From: Lachnospiraceae bacterium UBA3772
Lineage (GTDB): Bacteria; Bacillota; Clostridia; Lachnospirales; Lachnospiraceae
Length of the DNA stretch: 9,462 nucleotides
Direction of reading: 5' to 3'
Assembly: GCA_002371025.1 (NCBI GenBank)
Contig: DFFQ01000072.1
Location: 1 to 9,462 of the forward strand
Both the position numbers and the translations under genes were made by a program. How positions within the stretch are numbered: the stretch's first letter is position 1; the number at the start of each line of letters is the position of its first letter. The notes beneath the pieces were generated by a model. The model had not been told where the DNA came from, made no database searches, and saw only the letters and a program-made list of their open reading frames with translations. Positions 1 through 6,333 of this stretch are shown here, piece by piece.

Positions 1-327
1 GATGATATGGATCAGCTTCGTCAGGGTATCGGACTTCAGGCTTATGGTTCAAGAGATCCAGTAGTTGAATATAGAATGAAGGGCTTTGAGATGTTCCAGG
101 ATATGAACAGAGCCATTCAGGAAGATACAGCAAGACTTATCCTTCATGTAAGAATTGAAGAGAAGGTTGAACGTGAGCAGGTTGCCAAGGAAACAGGAAC
201 CAATAAGGATGATACCGTTAAGAAGGATCCTGTTAAGAGAAAAGCTAAAAAGATAGGCAGAAATGATCCATGTCCATGTGGATCAGGTCTTAAATATAAG
301 AACTGTTGCGGAAAAAATCTCCAGTAA
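1..327 (+). CDS. secA: Protein translocase ATPase SecA, C-terminal fragment
   Basis: This is the last 108 residues of SecA, the ATPase that drives preproteins through the SecYEG channel. The reading frame is open from base 1, so the start and the ATPase domains lie upstream of the window. The N-terminal part of the fragment (LRQGIGL, then SRDPVVEY) matches the conserved end of the helical scaffold domain. It is followed by a lysine/glutamate-rich linker and the zinc-binding tail, with cysteines at fragment residues 91, 93, 102 and 103 (C-x-C-x8-C-C). In well-studied SecA proteins this tail binds zinc and contacts SecB or ribosomes; Firmicutes usually lack SecB, so ribosome or membrane contact is more likely here (inference). 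prfB starts 27 nt after the stop, and secA-prfB is a known gene pair in Firmicutes. The identification is very secure. Confidence 0.97.
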   Translation, partial: DDMDQLRQGIGLQAYGSRDPVVEYRMKGFEMFQDMNRAIQEDTARLILHVRIEEKVEREQVAKETGTNKDDTVKKDPVKRKAKKIGRNDPCPCGSGLKYKNCCGKNLQ

Positions 328-354
328 TCAGGAGAAAGTTAGGAGTTTTTTAGA

Positions 355-1476
355 ATGCTTGAACTTGACGAATATAAATTTCGTTATGGTGAATACAAAG
401 GCCCTCTCGAAGAGATGAAACAAAATCTCGATGTAGTGGGTAAACAAAAAAGAGTAGATGAACTTGAAGAGGCTATGCAGGCTCAGGGATTCTGGGATGA
501 TATCGAGAATAGCGGCAAAGTCATGAAGGAAGTTAAGAATCTTAAGACAACTATTGAGGACTTTAAGAAGATTAACTCTGAATATGAAGATATTGGCGCT
601 ATGCTTGAAATGGCTGAGGAAGAAAATGATGATGATCTTACTGTGGAAGCAGGAGAAATGCTTGATAATTTTGTAAGGGAATTTGAAACATTTAAGATTG
701 AAACACTTCTTTCCGGTGAGTTCGATACTAATAACGCAGTTGTTACTCTTCATGCCGGTGCTGGTGGAACTGAAAGTTGTGACTGGTGCAGTATGCTTTT
801 CCGTATGTATACAAGATGGGCAGATAAGCACAAGTTTACGGTTGAGGTTTTAGATCAGCTGGATGGTGATGAAGCAGGAATAAAAGCAGTTACATTTCAG
901 GTAAATGGATATCATGCTTATGGTTACTTAAAAGCAGAAAAGGGCGTTCATAGACTTGTCCGTATATCTCCTTTTAATGCGGCCGGTAAGAGACAGACTT
1001 CATTTGTGTCTGTGGATATCATGCCTGAAATTGACGATAATATCGAGATTGAGGTTAATGATGCGGATCTTAGGATTGATACTTATAGATCCAGTGGTGC
1101 TGGTGGACAGCATATCAATAAGACTTCATCTGCGATAAGAATTACACATCTTCCAACTGGCATTGTGGTAACGTGTCAGAATGAAAGATCTCAGCATCAG
1201 AATAAGGATAAGGCTATGCAGATGTTAAAGTCTAAGCTTTATCTTCTTGAACAGCAAAAGAATGAGGAAAAGCTTTCTGATATCCGTGGTGAAGTTACGG
1301 ATAACGGATTCGGCAATCAGATACGTTCTTATGTTCTCCAGCCATATACTATGGTTAAGGATCATAGAACAAGCTGTGAAGTTGGTGATGCTGGAAGGGT
1401 TCTGGATGGAGATATCGATCCATTTATCAATGCTTATCTTGGGTGGATCAATGCTGAAAAGAACAAAACAGAGTAA
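355..1476 (+). CDS. prfB: Peptide chain release factor 2 (RF2), frameshift-free
   Basis: RF2 recognises UGA and UAA stop codons in the ribosomal A site and triggers release of the finished protein. The 373-residue product has the usual family length. The SPF recognition tripeptide is at residues 205-207 and the catalytic GGQ at 250-252, in the stretch RSSGAGGQHINKT. Residue 246, the position that is Ala or Thr in E. coli strains, is Ser. The N-terminal half carries the acidic helical domain that identifies a class I release factor. An AGGAG ribosome binding site lies at 341-345, nine bases before the ATG. Most prfB genes have an in-frame UGA around codon 25 that needs a +1 frameshift. Here the frame is continuous and codons 25-26 read CTC GAT (Leu-Asp), so autoregulation by frameshifting appears to be lost. 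Assignment as RF2 rather than RF1 is firm because SPF replaces the RF1 PxT motif. Confidence 0.97.
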   Translation: MLELDEYKFRYGEYKGPLEEMKQNLDVVGKQKRVDELEEAMQAQGFWDDIENSGKVMKEVKNLKTTIEDFKKINSEYEDIGAMLEMAEEENDDDLTVEAGEMLDNFVREFETFKIETLLSGEFDTNNAVVTLHAGAGGTESCDWCSMLFRMYTRWADKHKFTVEVLDQLDGDEAGIKAVTFQVNGYHAYGYLKAEKGVHRLVRISPFNAAGKRQTSFVSVDIMPEIDDNIEIEVNDADLRIDTYRSSGAGGQHINKTSSAIRITHLPTGIVVTCQNERSQHQNKDKAMQMLKSKLYLLEQQKNEEKLSDIRGEVTDNGFGNQIRSYVLQPYTMVKDHRTSCEVGDAGRVLDGDIDPFINAYLGWINAEKNKTE

Positions 1477-1480
1477 CACG

Positions 1481-1495
1481 CATACATAGTGTATG
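1481..1495 (+). other. Small perfect hairpin between prfB and hom
   Basis: CATACA (1481-1486) and TGTATG (1490-1495) are perfect inverted copies separated by TAG. It begins four bases after the prfB stop. With only six AT-rich pairs and no run of T behind it, it is too weak to call a terminator. It could be an mRNA processing or stabilising element, or chance. Confidence 0.35.
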
Positions 1496-1522
1496 TATTA
1501 TTAAGAAATGAGAGGTGCTAAA

Positions 1523-2725
1523 GTGGTTAACGTTGCGATTCTTGGATATGGTACTGTAGGCTCAGGGGTATATGATGTAATAACAAGAAACAATTCCCAT
1601 ATAGGTAGACGCGCAGGTAAAGACATTAATGTTAAGTATGTTCTTGATCTTCGTGATTTCCCTGGAGACCCAGCTGAAAAGATTCTTGTGCATGATTTCG
1701 ATACAATCTTAAATGATGACGATGTTGATATTGTAGTAGAAGTCATGGGTGGCGTTGAACCAGCTCATACATTTGTAAAGAATGCACTTCTTCGTGGTAA
1801 GAGTGTCTGCACATCAAATAAGGAAATGGTTGCCAAGTTTGGTGCAGAATTACTTGAGATTGCTAAAGAAAAGAATAGCAATTTCGTATTTGAAGCTTCT
1901 GTTGGTGGTGGTATTCCTGTTATCCGTTCAATTAATGAGTCACTTACTGTGGATCATTTTGATGAGATTTCAGGTATATTAAATGGAACAACAAATTACA
2001 TCTTAACAAAGATGGATAAGGAAGGCCTTGCTTTTGATGCGGTACTTAAAGACGCTCAGGATAAGGGATATGCAGAAAGAAATCCGGAAGCTGATATCGA
2101 AGGATATGATGCTTGCCGTAAGATTGCAATCCTTGCTTCTCTTTGTTATGAGAAACAGGTTGATTTTGAAGACATTTATACAGAAGGTATTACAAAGATT
2201 TCAAGTGAAGATTTTGCTTATGCAAGAAAGCTTGGTTATTCCATCAAGCTTCTTGGTACTGCAAGAAAAATAGATGGTAAGGTATATGCCATGGTTGCTC
2301 CATTTATGCTAGATGAGGAGAATCCTCTTCATTCTGTAAGTGGTGTATTCAATGCTATCAAGATGCATGGCGATATGCTTGGAAATGTTATGCTCTATGG
2401 TAAAGGTGCAGGTAAGCATGCTACAGCTTCTGCTGTTGTTTCAGATGTTATTGACTGTGCCAGAAATCTTGGACATAATAAAATAGTTTACTGGAGTCCT
2501 GAAAAAAGAACTCTTGGTGATATAGATACGTTCACAACAAAATTCTTCGTACGTGTTAAGGGTGTAGTTGACAAGGCTGCTTTAGAGGAACAGTTTGGCG
2601 ATGTTACTCTTGTCAGCGGTGTTGATAATGAGACAGCTTTTATCACAGAAGAAATCTCTGAAGCAAAATATAAGAAAGCAGCAGAGAATTTTGATGTAAT
2701 CAACAAGATACGTATCAGCAAATAG
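1523..2725 (+). CDS. hom: Homoserine dehydrogenase
   Basis: This enzyme reduces aspartate-4-semialdehyde to homoserine with NAD(P)H, the branch step from lysine synthesis towards threonine and methionine. Numbered from the GTG start, the product has 400 residues: a Rossmann nucleotide-binding motif GYGTVG at 8-13, the conserved GGVEPA and TSNKEMVA segments, the substrate-binding signature GILNGTTNYIL at 151-161, a probable catalytic lysine at 200 (in DACRKIAIL), and a C-terminal ACT-like domain from about 342. I chose GTG 1523 because GAGGTG at 1512-1517 sits five bases in front of it and the protein then begins MVNVAILGYG, like its relatives. An in-frame ATG at 1508 would add five residues but has no good ribosome binding site. 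The gene follows prfB closely and precedes lysC. thrB and thrC are not in the window. No lysine riboswitch or T-box leader fits in the short gap, so control may be mainly feedback inhibition (inference). Confidence 0.95.
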   Translation: MVNVAILGYGTVGSGVYDVITRNNSHIGRRAGKDINVKYVLDLRDFPGDPAEKILVHDFDTILNDDDVDIVVEVMGGVEPAHTFVKNALLRGKSVCTSNKEMVAKFGAELLEIAKEKNSNFVFEASVGGGIPVIRSINESLTVDHFDEISGILNGTTNYILTKMDKEGLAFDAVLKDAQDKGYAERNPEADIEGYDACRKIAILASLCYEKQVDFEDIYTEGITKISSEDFAYARKLGYSIKLLGTARKIDGKVYAMVAPFMLDEENPLHSVSGVFNAIKMHGDMLGNVMLYGKGAGKHATASAVVSDVIDCARNLGHNKIVYWSPEKRTLGDIDTFTTKFFVRVKGVVDKAALEEQFGDVTLVSGVDNETAFITEEISEAKYKKAAENFDVINKIRISK

Positions 2726-2754
2726 GTTTTTACCTAGATCATAATTTTAAAAAG

Positions 2755-2772
2755 CTCTTCAAAATGGAAGAG
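2755..2772 (+). other. Hairpin upstream of the lysC ribosome binding site
   Basis: CTCTTC (2755-2760) pairs perfectly with GAAGAG (2767-2772) around a six-base loop. It lies six bases before the AGGAGG ribosome binding site at 2779-2784. There is no T run after it, so it is not an obvious terminator. It leaves the ribosome binding site exposed and might mark a processing site between hom and lysC. The function is unknown. Confidence 0.35.
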
Positions 2773-2788
2773 AGAAGCAGGAGGAAAT

Positions 2789-3991
2789 ATGTTAGTAGTC
2801 AAGAAGTTTGGCGGAACATCGGTCGCAAATAAAGAGCGAATCTACAACGTGGCAAACAGATGTATCGAAGAATACAAAAAAGGAAATGATGTTGTTGTTG
2901 TTCTTTCAGCTATGGGCAAATATACCGATGAACTTATCGAGAAGGCACAAGATATAAACGAGAATCCACCTAAGAGAGAGATGGATATGCTCCTTACTAT
3001 TGGTGAGCAGATGTCAGTTTCTCTTATGGCTATGGCTATGGCTAAGCTGGGTGTTCCAGCAGTTTCGCTTAACGGGTTTCAGGTTGCTATGCATACAACT
3101 TCTGTATATGGAAATGCAAGACTTAAGAGAATCGACTGTGAGAGAATAAAAAATGAACTTGAGCAGAGAAAGATCGTTATAGTTACAGGTTTCCAGGGAA
3201 TCAATAAGTATGATGATTATACAACTCTTGGAAGAGGTGGATCTGATACAACTGCAGTAGCTCTTGCAGCTGCACTACACGCAGATAAGTGCGAAATTTA
3301 CACAGACGTTGATGGCGTTTATACAGCTGATCCACGTAAGGTAAAAAGTGCTCGTAAGATAAATGAAATTACATATGATGAAATGCTTGAGCTCGCAACT
3401 CTTGGAGCAGGCGTTCTTCACAATCGTTCAGTCGAACTTGCTAAGAAATATGGCGTAGAACTTGTAGTTCGTTCAAGTCTTAATACAAATGAAGGAACAG
3501 TAGTTAAGGAGGGTAAAAAGATGGAAAAGATGATCGTTAGTGGTGTAGCTTCAGATTCAGATGCAGCTAGAGTAGCAGTAGTTGGACTTAAAGACGAGCC
3601 AGGTGTAGCTTTTAAGCTTTTTAACGCACTTGCTAAGAACAACATAAATGTTGATATGATCCTTCAGTCAGTTGGACGTCATGGAACAAAAGATATCTCA
3701 TTTACATGCTCAAGTCTTGATGCAGATGATGCAGCAAGAATCATTAACGACAGCATGGAATTTGAATCTATAGATGTAAATAAAGAAGTATCAAAGGTTT
3801 CTATCGTTGGTGCAGGTATGCAGTCAAATGCAGGTGTTGCAGCAAAGATGTTCGAGGCGCTTTATGATGCAAACATCAATATCAGACAGATTTCAACATC
3901 TGAGATAAGAGTTACTGTTCTTATCGATGCTAAGAATACAGAGCGTGCTATGAATGCAATTCATGACAAGTTCGATCTTGGAGAAAACTAA
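2789..3991 (+). CDS. lysC: Aspartate kinase
   Basis: Aspartate kinase phosphorylates aspartate with ATP, the first committed step to lysine, threonine, methionine and diaminopimelate. The 400-residue product starts with the signature KKFGGTSV (5-12). The amino-acid kinase domain continues through GFQG (134-137), TTLGRGGSDTTAVALA (145-160) and the nucleotide-binding TDVDGVYTADPR (172-183). Two ACT regulatory domains follow, around 262-325 (DEPGVAFKLFNALA) and 336-400 (SNAGVAAKMFEALY). This length and layout match the Bacillus AKII/Corynebacterium type, which is inhibited by lysine, often together with threonine. AGGAGG at 2779-2784 supports the ATG. Codon 245 is an ATG with a strong ribosome binding site, so a 156-residue regulatory subunit may be made from the same gene (listed separately). 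The gap to hom is 63 nt, and a terminator follows, suggesting that hom and lysC form the end of one transcript. Confidence 0.96.
   Translation: MLVVKKFGGTSVANKERIYNVANRCIEEYKKGNDVVVVLSAMGKYTDELIEKAQDINENPPKREMDMLLTIGEQMSVSLMAMAMAKLGVPAVSLNGFQVAMHTTSVYGNARLKRIDCERIKNELEQRKIVIVTGFQGINKYDDYTTLGRGGSDTTAVALAAALHADKCEIYTDVDGVYTADPRKVKSARKINEITYDEMLELATLGAGVLHNRSVELAKKYGVELVVRSSLNTNEGTVVKEGKKMEKMIVSGVASDSDAARVAVVGLKDEPGVAFKLFNALAKNNINVDMILQSVGRHGTKDISFTCSSLDADDAARIINDSMEFESIDVNKEVSKVSIVGAGMQSNAGVAAKMFEALYDANINIRQISTSEIRVTVLIDAKNTERAMNAIHDKFDLGEN
3506..3523 (+). promoter_or_regulatory. Internal ribosome binding site and start codon within lysC
   Basis: AAGGAGGG (3506-3513) is followed by the in-frame ATG at 3521, codon 245 of lysC. 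Counted from the AGGAGG core at 3507-3512, the spacing is eight bases. Translation from here would give a 156-residue protein (3521-3991) made of the two ACT domains. Bacillus subtilis and Corynebacterium aspartokinases make such a beta subunit from an in-frame internal start at nearly the same position and assemble as alpha2beta2. The sequence match is direct; use of the start is inferred. A second in-frame ATG lies three codons later, at 3530. Confidence 0.65.
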
Positions 3992-4004
3992 GATAATTTT
4001 CAGT

Positions 4005-4044
4005 GAGGGGCCAGGAAATATTTTCTGGTCCTTTACTTTTTATT
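4005..4044 (+). terminator. Intrinsic terminator after lysC
   Basis: GGGCCAG (4008-4014) pairs with CTGGTCC (4025-4031), including one G-T wobble. The stem can extend inward through the AT-rich loop and outward by two or three weak pairs. The T-rich stretch TTTACTTTTTATT (4032-4044) follows. It lies just after the lysC stop, where a terminator is expected. The T run is interrupted, so readthrough into the next gene is possible. Confidence 0.75.
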
Positions 4045-4058
4045 AATAGGAGGGGCAT

Positions 4059-4550
4059 ATGTCATCAATCAAAAGAACAGATTATATAAACTGGGATCAG
4101 TATTTTATGGGAATTGCCATGCTGTCGGCTGAAAGGAGCAAAGATCCTCATACTCAGGTAGGAGCCTGCATTGTTGGTGAAGATAATAGGATCCTCTCTG
4201 TTGGCTATAATGGAATGCCACAGGGATGTGAAGATGATGATATGCCATGGGGGAGAGATGGTTCTGCCCTTGACAGTAAATATATGTTTGTGTGTCATGC
4301 GGAACTTAATGCTATACTTAACTACAGAGGAAATGAATCTGTAAGAGGGGCTAAAGTATATGTTACTTTATTCCCTTGTAATGAATGTGCAAAAGCTTTG
4401 ATCCAGGCAGGGATTAAGGAAGTGATATATATTTCAGATAAATATGCCAGCTCAGAATCTACAATGGCTTCAAAGAAAATGTTTGATATGACCGGAGTTA
4501 AATATAGACAGTTTAAGCCGGTGGGTAAAAAAATAGAGATTAATCTGTAG
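4059..4550 (+). CDS. dCMP deaminase, eukaryote/T4-like type
   Basis: A zinc-dependent cytidine deaminase-fold enzyme that converts dCMP to dUMP, feeding thymidylate synthesis. The 163-residue product has the zinc/catalytic motif CHAELNAI with His80 and Glu82, and the second zinc motif PCNEC with Cys107 and Cys110. The segment GYNGMPQGCEDD (49-60) corresponds to the loop associated with dCTP/dTTP allostery in the T4 and human enzymes (family knowledge). Several stretches, including YFMGIAMLSAERSKDP, VGACIV, LFPCNECAK and IQAGIKEVIY, closely resemble human DCTD as I remember it, and much less the Bacillus ComEB type. An excellent ribosome binding site, AGGAGG at 4048-4053, precedes the ATG. The gene sits between the lysC terminator and tsaE with no clear promoter of its own, so transcription may depend on readthrough. 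The family is certain; allosteric control is inferred. Confidence 0.94.
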   Translation: MSSIKRTDYINWDQYFMGIAMLSAERSKDPHTQVGACIVGEDNRILSVGYNGMPQGCEDDDMPWGRDGSALDSKYMFVCHAELNAILNYRGNESVRGAKVYVTLFPCNECAKALIQAGIKEVIYISDKYASSESTMASKKMFDMTGVKYRQFKPVGKKIEINL

Positions 4551-4591
4551 ATTCAAAATAATAATAGAGGATTTTTATTGCAGGAATAAAA

Positions 4592-5032
4592 ATGGGAATA
4601 ATTGTAAAAGAAACAAATAACGAAAAAGAAACATTTGAATTTGCAAAAGAACTTTCTTCAAAAGCATTAGCAGGAGAGGTTTACTGTCTTGATGGAGACT
4701 TAGGAGTCGGAAAGACAGTATTTGCTCAGGGCTTTGGAAGAGGACTTGGAATAGATGAACCAATAGTCAGTCCAACATTTACTATTATGAAAGAGTATCA
4801 TGAGGGAAGACTTCCGTTGTATCATTTTGATGTTTATAGAATTGATTCAGAAGATGATATGGAAGAGATTGGCTATTTCGATATAATAGATAATGCTGAA
4901 GGTGTTACACTTATTGAGTGGTCAGAGCTTATAAAGAGTATAATACCTAAAGATAGAATTAAAGTTACAATAAAAAAAGATCTTACAAAGGGTTTTGATT
5001 ATAGAAGAATCGAAGTTGTAAGAGAGGATTAG
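4592..5032 (+). CDS. tsaE: tRNA t6A biosynthesis ATPase TsaE
   Basis: TsaE is the small ATPase partner of TsaB and TsaD in making N6-threonylcarbamoyladenosine at position 37 of tRNAs that read ANN codons. The 146-residue product has the typical family length. Its P-loop GDLGVGKT lies at 35-42 with Lys41. The family segments SPTFTIMKEY (60-69), HFDVYRI (78-84) and LIEWSE (107-112) follow in order. AGGA at 4582-4585 lies six bases before the ATG. tsaB begins nine bases after the stop, so the two are surely co-transcribed. TsaC, which makes the threonylcarbamoyl-AMP intermediate, is not in the window and must be encoded elsewhere. No membrane segment or signal peptide is visible; it should act in the cytoplasm. 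Confidence 0.97.
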   Translation: MGIIVKETNNEKETFEFAKELSSKALAGEVYCLDGDLGVGKTVFAQGFGRGLGIDEPIVSPTFTIMKEYHEGRLPLYHFDVYRIDSEDDMEEIGYFDIIDNAEGVTLIEWSELIKSIIPKDRIKVTIKKDLTKGFDYRRIEVVRED

Positions 5033-5041
5033 AGGTTAGAG

Positions 5042-5749
5042 ATGAATATTCTTGGAATAGACAGCTCAGGTAATACTGCATCAGTTGCATATATTACAGA
5101 CGGAGTTGTTAAAGCTGAATTTAATATCAATAATAAAAAGACTCATTCAGAGACACTGCTGCCTATGATAGATACTATAATGAAGGCTGCAGGTGTTGAT
5201 ATGTCAGAAATTGATGCAATAGCTGTGGCAGCGGGACCGGGTTCATTTACAGGACTAAGGATTGGAGCTTCTACGGTTAAGGGGCTGGGACTTGCTTTAG
5301 AAAAAGAGGTGATCCCTGTTCCAACACTTCATGGACTTGCTTTCAATGTGTCATTTGCAAGAGGGGTGGTTGCACCTATAATGGATGCCAGAAGAAATCA
5401 GGTTTATGCAGGCATTTATAAAACCGGTGAGAAGTTGGAAGTAATCATGGATCAGGATGCTTTAGATATCCATGATTTTATTGAAAAGATAAATGAAAAT
5501 GGTGAGGAAGTAACATTTACCGGGGATGGAATCTCGGTCTTTAAAGAAGTTATTGAAGAAGAGATGAAGGTGCCTTATCATTTTGCACCTGCAGGAATGA
5601 ACAGACAGAGAGCGGCAAGTATTGCAGCACTTGGTGAAATATATGCGAGAGATGGTCATGCAGTAAAATCTGATGATTTTTCTCTTATCTATCTTAGAAA
5701 GTCTCAGGCAGAAAGAGAAAGAGAAGAAAGATTAAAGCAGGGAGAATAA
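5042..5749 (+). CDS. tsaB: tRNA t6A biosynthesis scaffold protein TsaB
   Basis: TsaB is the catalytically inactive ASKHA-fold paralogue of TsaD. It dimerises with TsaD and recruits TsaE for t6A synthesis. The 235-residue product begins MNILGIDSSG, a degenerate phosphate-binding motif, and has the family hallmarks HSETLLP (35-41), GPGSFTGLRIG (65-75) and MDARRNQVYAG (114-124). The TsaD metal-binding HxxxH motif is absent, which separates it from tsaD further along. The C-terminus is a charged tail rich in Arg and Glu (SQAEREREERLKQGE). GAGG at 5032-5035 overlaps the tsaE stop region and serves as ribosome binding site. rimI starts one base after the stop, so the two genes are likely translationally coupled. 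Confidence 0.97.
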   Translation: MNILGIDSSGNTASVAYITDGVVKAEFNINNKKTHSETLLPMIDTIMKAAGVDMSEIDAIAVAAGPGSFTGLRIGASTVKGLGLALEKEVIPVPTLHGLAFNVSFARGVVAPIMDARRNQVYAGIYKTGEKLEVIMDQDALDIHDFIEKINENGEEVTFTGDGISVFKEVIEEEMKVPYHFAPAGMNRQRAASIAALGEIYARDGHAVKSDDFSLIYLRKSQAEREREERLKQGE

Positions 5750-5750
5750 T

Positions 5751-6230
5751 ATGAATTTAAATAGAGTCATTGCAGATATGGAGACTCAATGCTTTGCTGA
5801 CGGATGGAATGCTGATGAAGTGGAAGAGATGTTTAGATATGAAATCTATAGATATTTCATCTTTTATTCTGATGGAAGCTTTGAATATTACGAAGGCGGA
5901 GATGACCTCTGGTTTGTAGATGTAAATTTGGAAAACAGGGAGGCTGCAGGATACGCGATAATTTCATGCACTCCATTTGATGCGGATCTCGATCGTATTG
6001 CAGTAATGCCAAAGTATAGAAAAAAAGGTTATGCATCTCTTATTATGGAAAAGGTCTTTTTACAGGTGAAAGAAGAAAAGCTTGAATCTATTATGCTGGA
6101 AGTAAGAAAGTCTAATGAGGATGCCATAAATCTTTATAAGAATAAGGGCTTTGAAAGTATATCAGAAAGAAAAGCTTATTATAAAAATCCTGTAGAGGAT
6201 GCCATCATAATGAAGAAAATGATGCAGTAA
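5751..6230 (+). CDS. rimI: Ribosomal-protein-alanine N-acetyltransferase RimI
   Basis: A GNAT-family acetyltransferase that, in enterobacteria, acetylates the N-terminal alanine of ribosomal protein S18. Its substrate in Firmicutes is less certain. The acetyl-CoA loop RKKGYA lies at 90-95, after the strand DRIAVMP. The RimI signature LEVRKSNEDAINLYKNKGF follows, with Glu117 and Tyr129 aligning with the catalytic Glu103 and Tyr115 of the enterobacterial enzyme. The C-terminal end YYKNPVEDAIIMKKM is also typical. At 159 residues it is slightly longer than E. coli RimI (148); the extra length lies in an aromatic-rich stretch at about 28-57. Its ribosome binding site (AGGGAG, 5739-5744) is inside the end of tsaB, and the ATG comes one base after the tsaB stop. 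The tsaE-tsaB-rimI order is widespread in Firmicutes and supports RimI over a generic GNAT. Confidence 0.93.
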   Translation: MNLNRVIADMETQCFADGWNADEVEEMFRYEIYRYFIFYSDGSFEYYEGGDDLWFVDVNLENREAAGYAIISCTPFDADLDRIAVMPKYRKKGYASLIMEKVFLQVKEEKLESIMLEVRKSNEDAINLYKNKGFESISERKAYYKNPVEDAIIMKKMMQ

Positions 6231-6333
6231 TCATAGAATGGTCAAAAATAAGGTGAAAGTCTGACAGAAAAGTGCAGGATGAGTTAGGCTGGCTTAGTTG
6301 TAATATAAAAATTTAGGAAAGAGAGACATAGAT

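Noticed and set aside
328..831. Long reading frame on the minus strand opposite prfB
   Set aside because: It is fully antisense to a certain gene and gives a low-complexity Phe/Ile/Lys/His-rich product with no recognisable motif. It is a frame shadow of the AT-rich coding strand.
1477..1522. Lysine riboswitch, T-box or threonine attenuator before hom
   Set aside because: The gap is far too short and contains only a 6-bp hairpin. No conserved T-box sequence or riboswitch core is visible.
3992..3997. GATAAT after the lysC stop as a -10 box for the dCMP deaminase
   Set aside because: No -35-like hexamer lies 16-18 bases upstream, and a transcript from it would run into the lysC terminator.
6231..6333. 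Promoter or small RNA in the rimI-rnz gap
   Set aside because: CTGACA at 6261-6266 resembles a -35 box, but the best -10 at 17-18 bases is only TTAGGC or TAGGCT. TAATAT at 6301-6306 has no -35 partner. No convincing stem-loop or known RNA family was found, so I did not list a feature.
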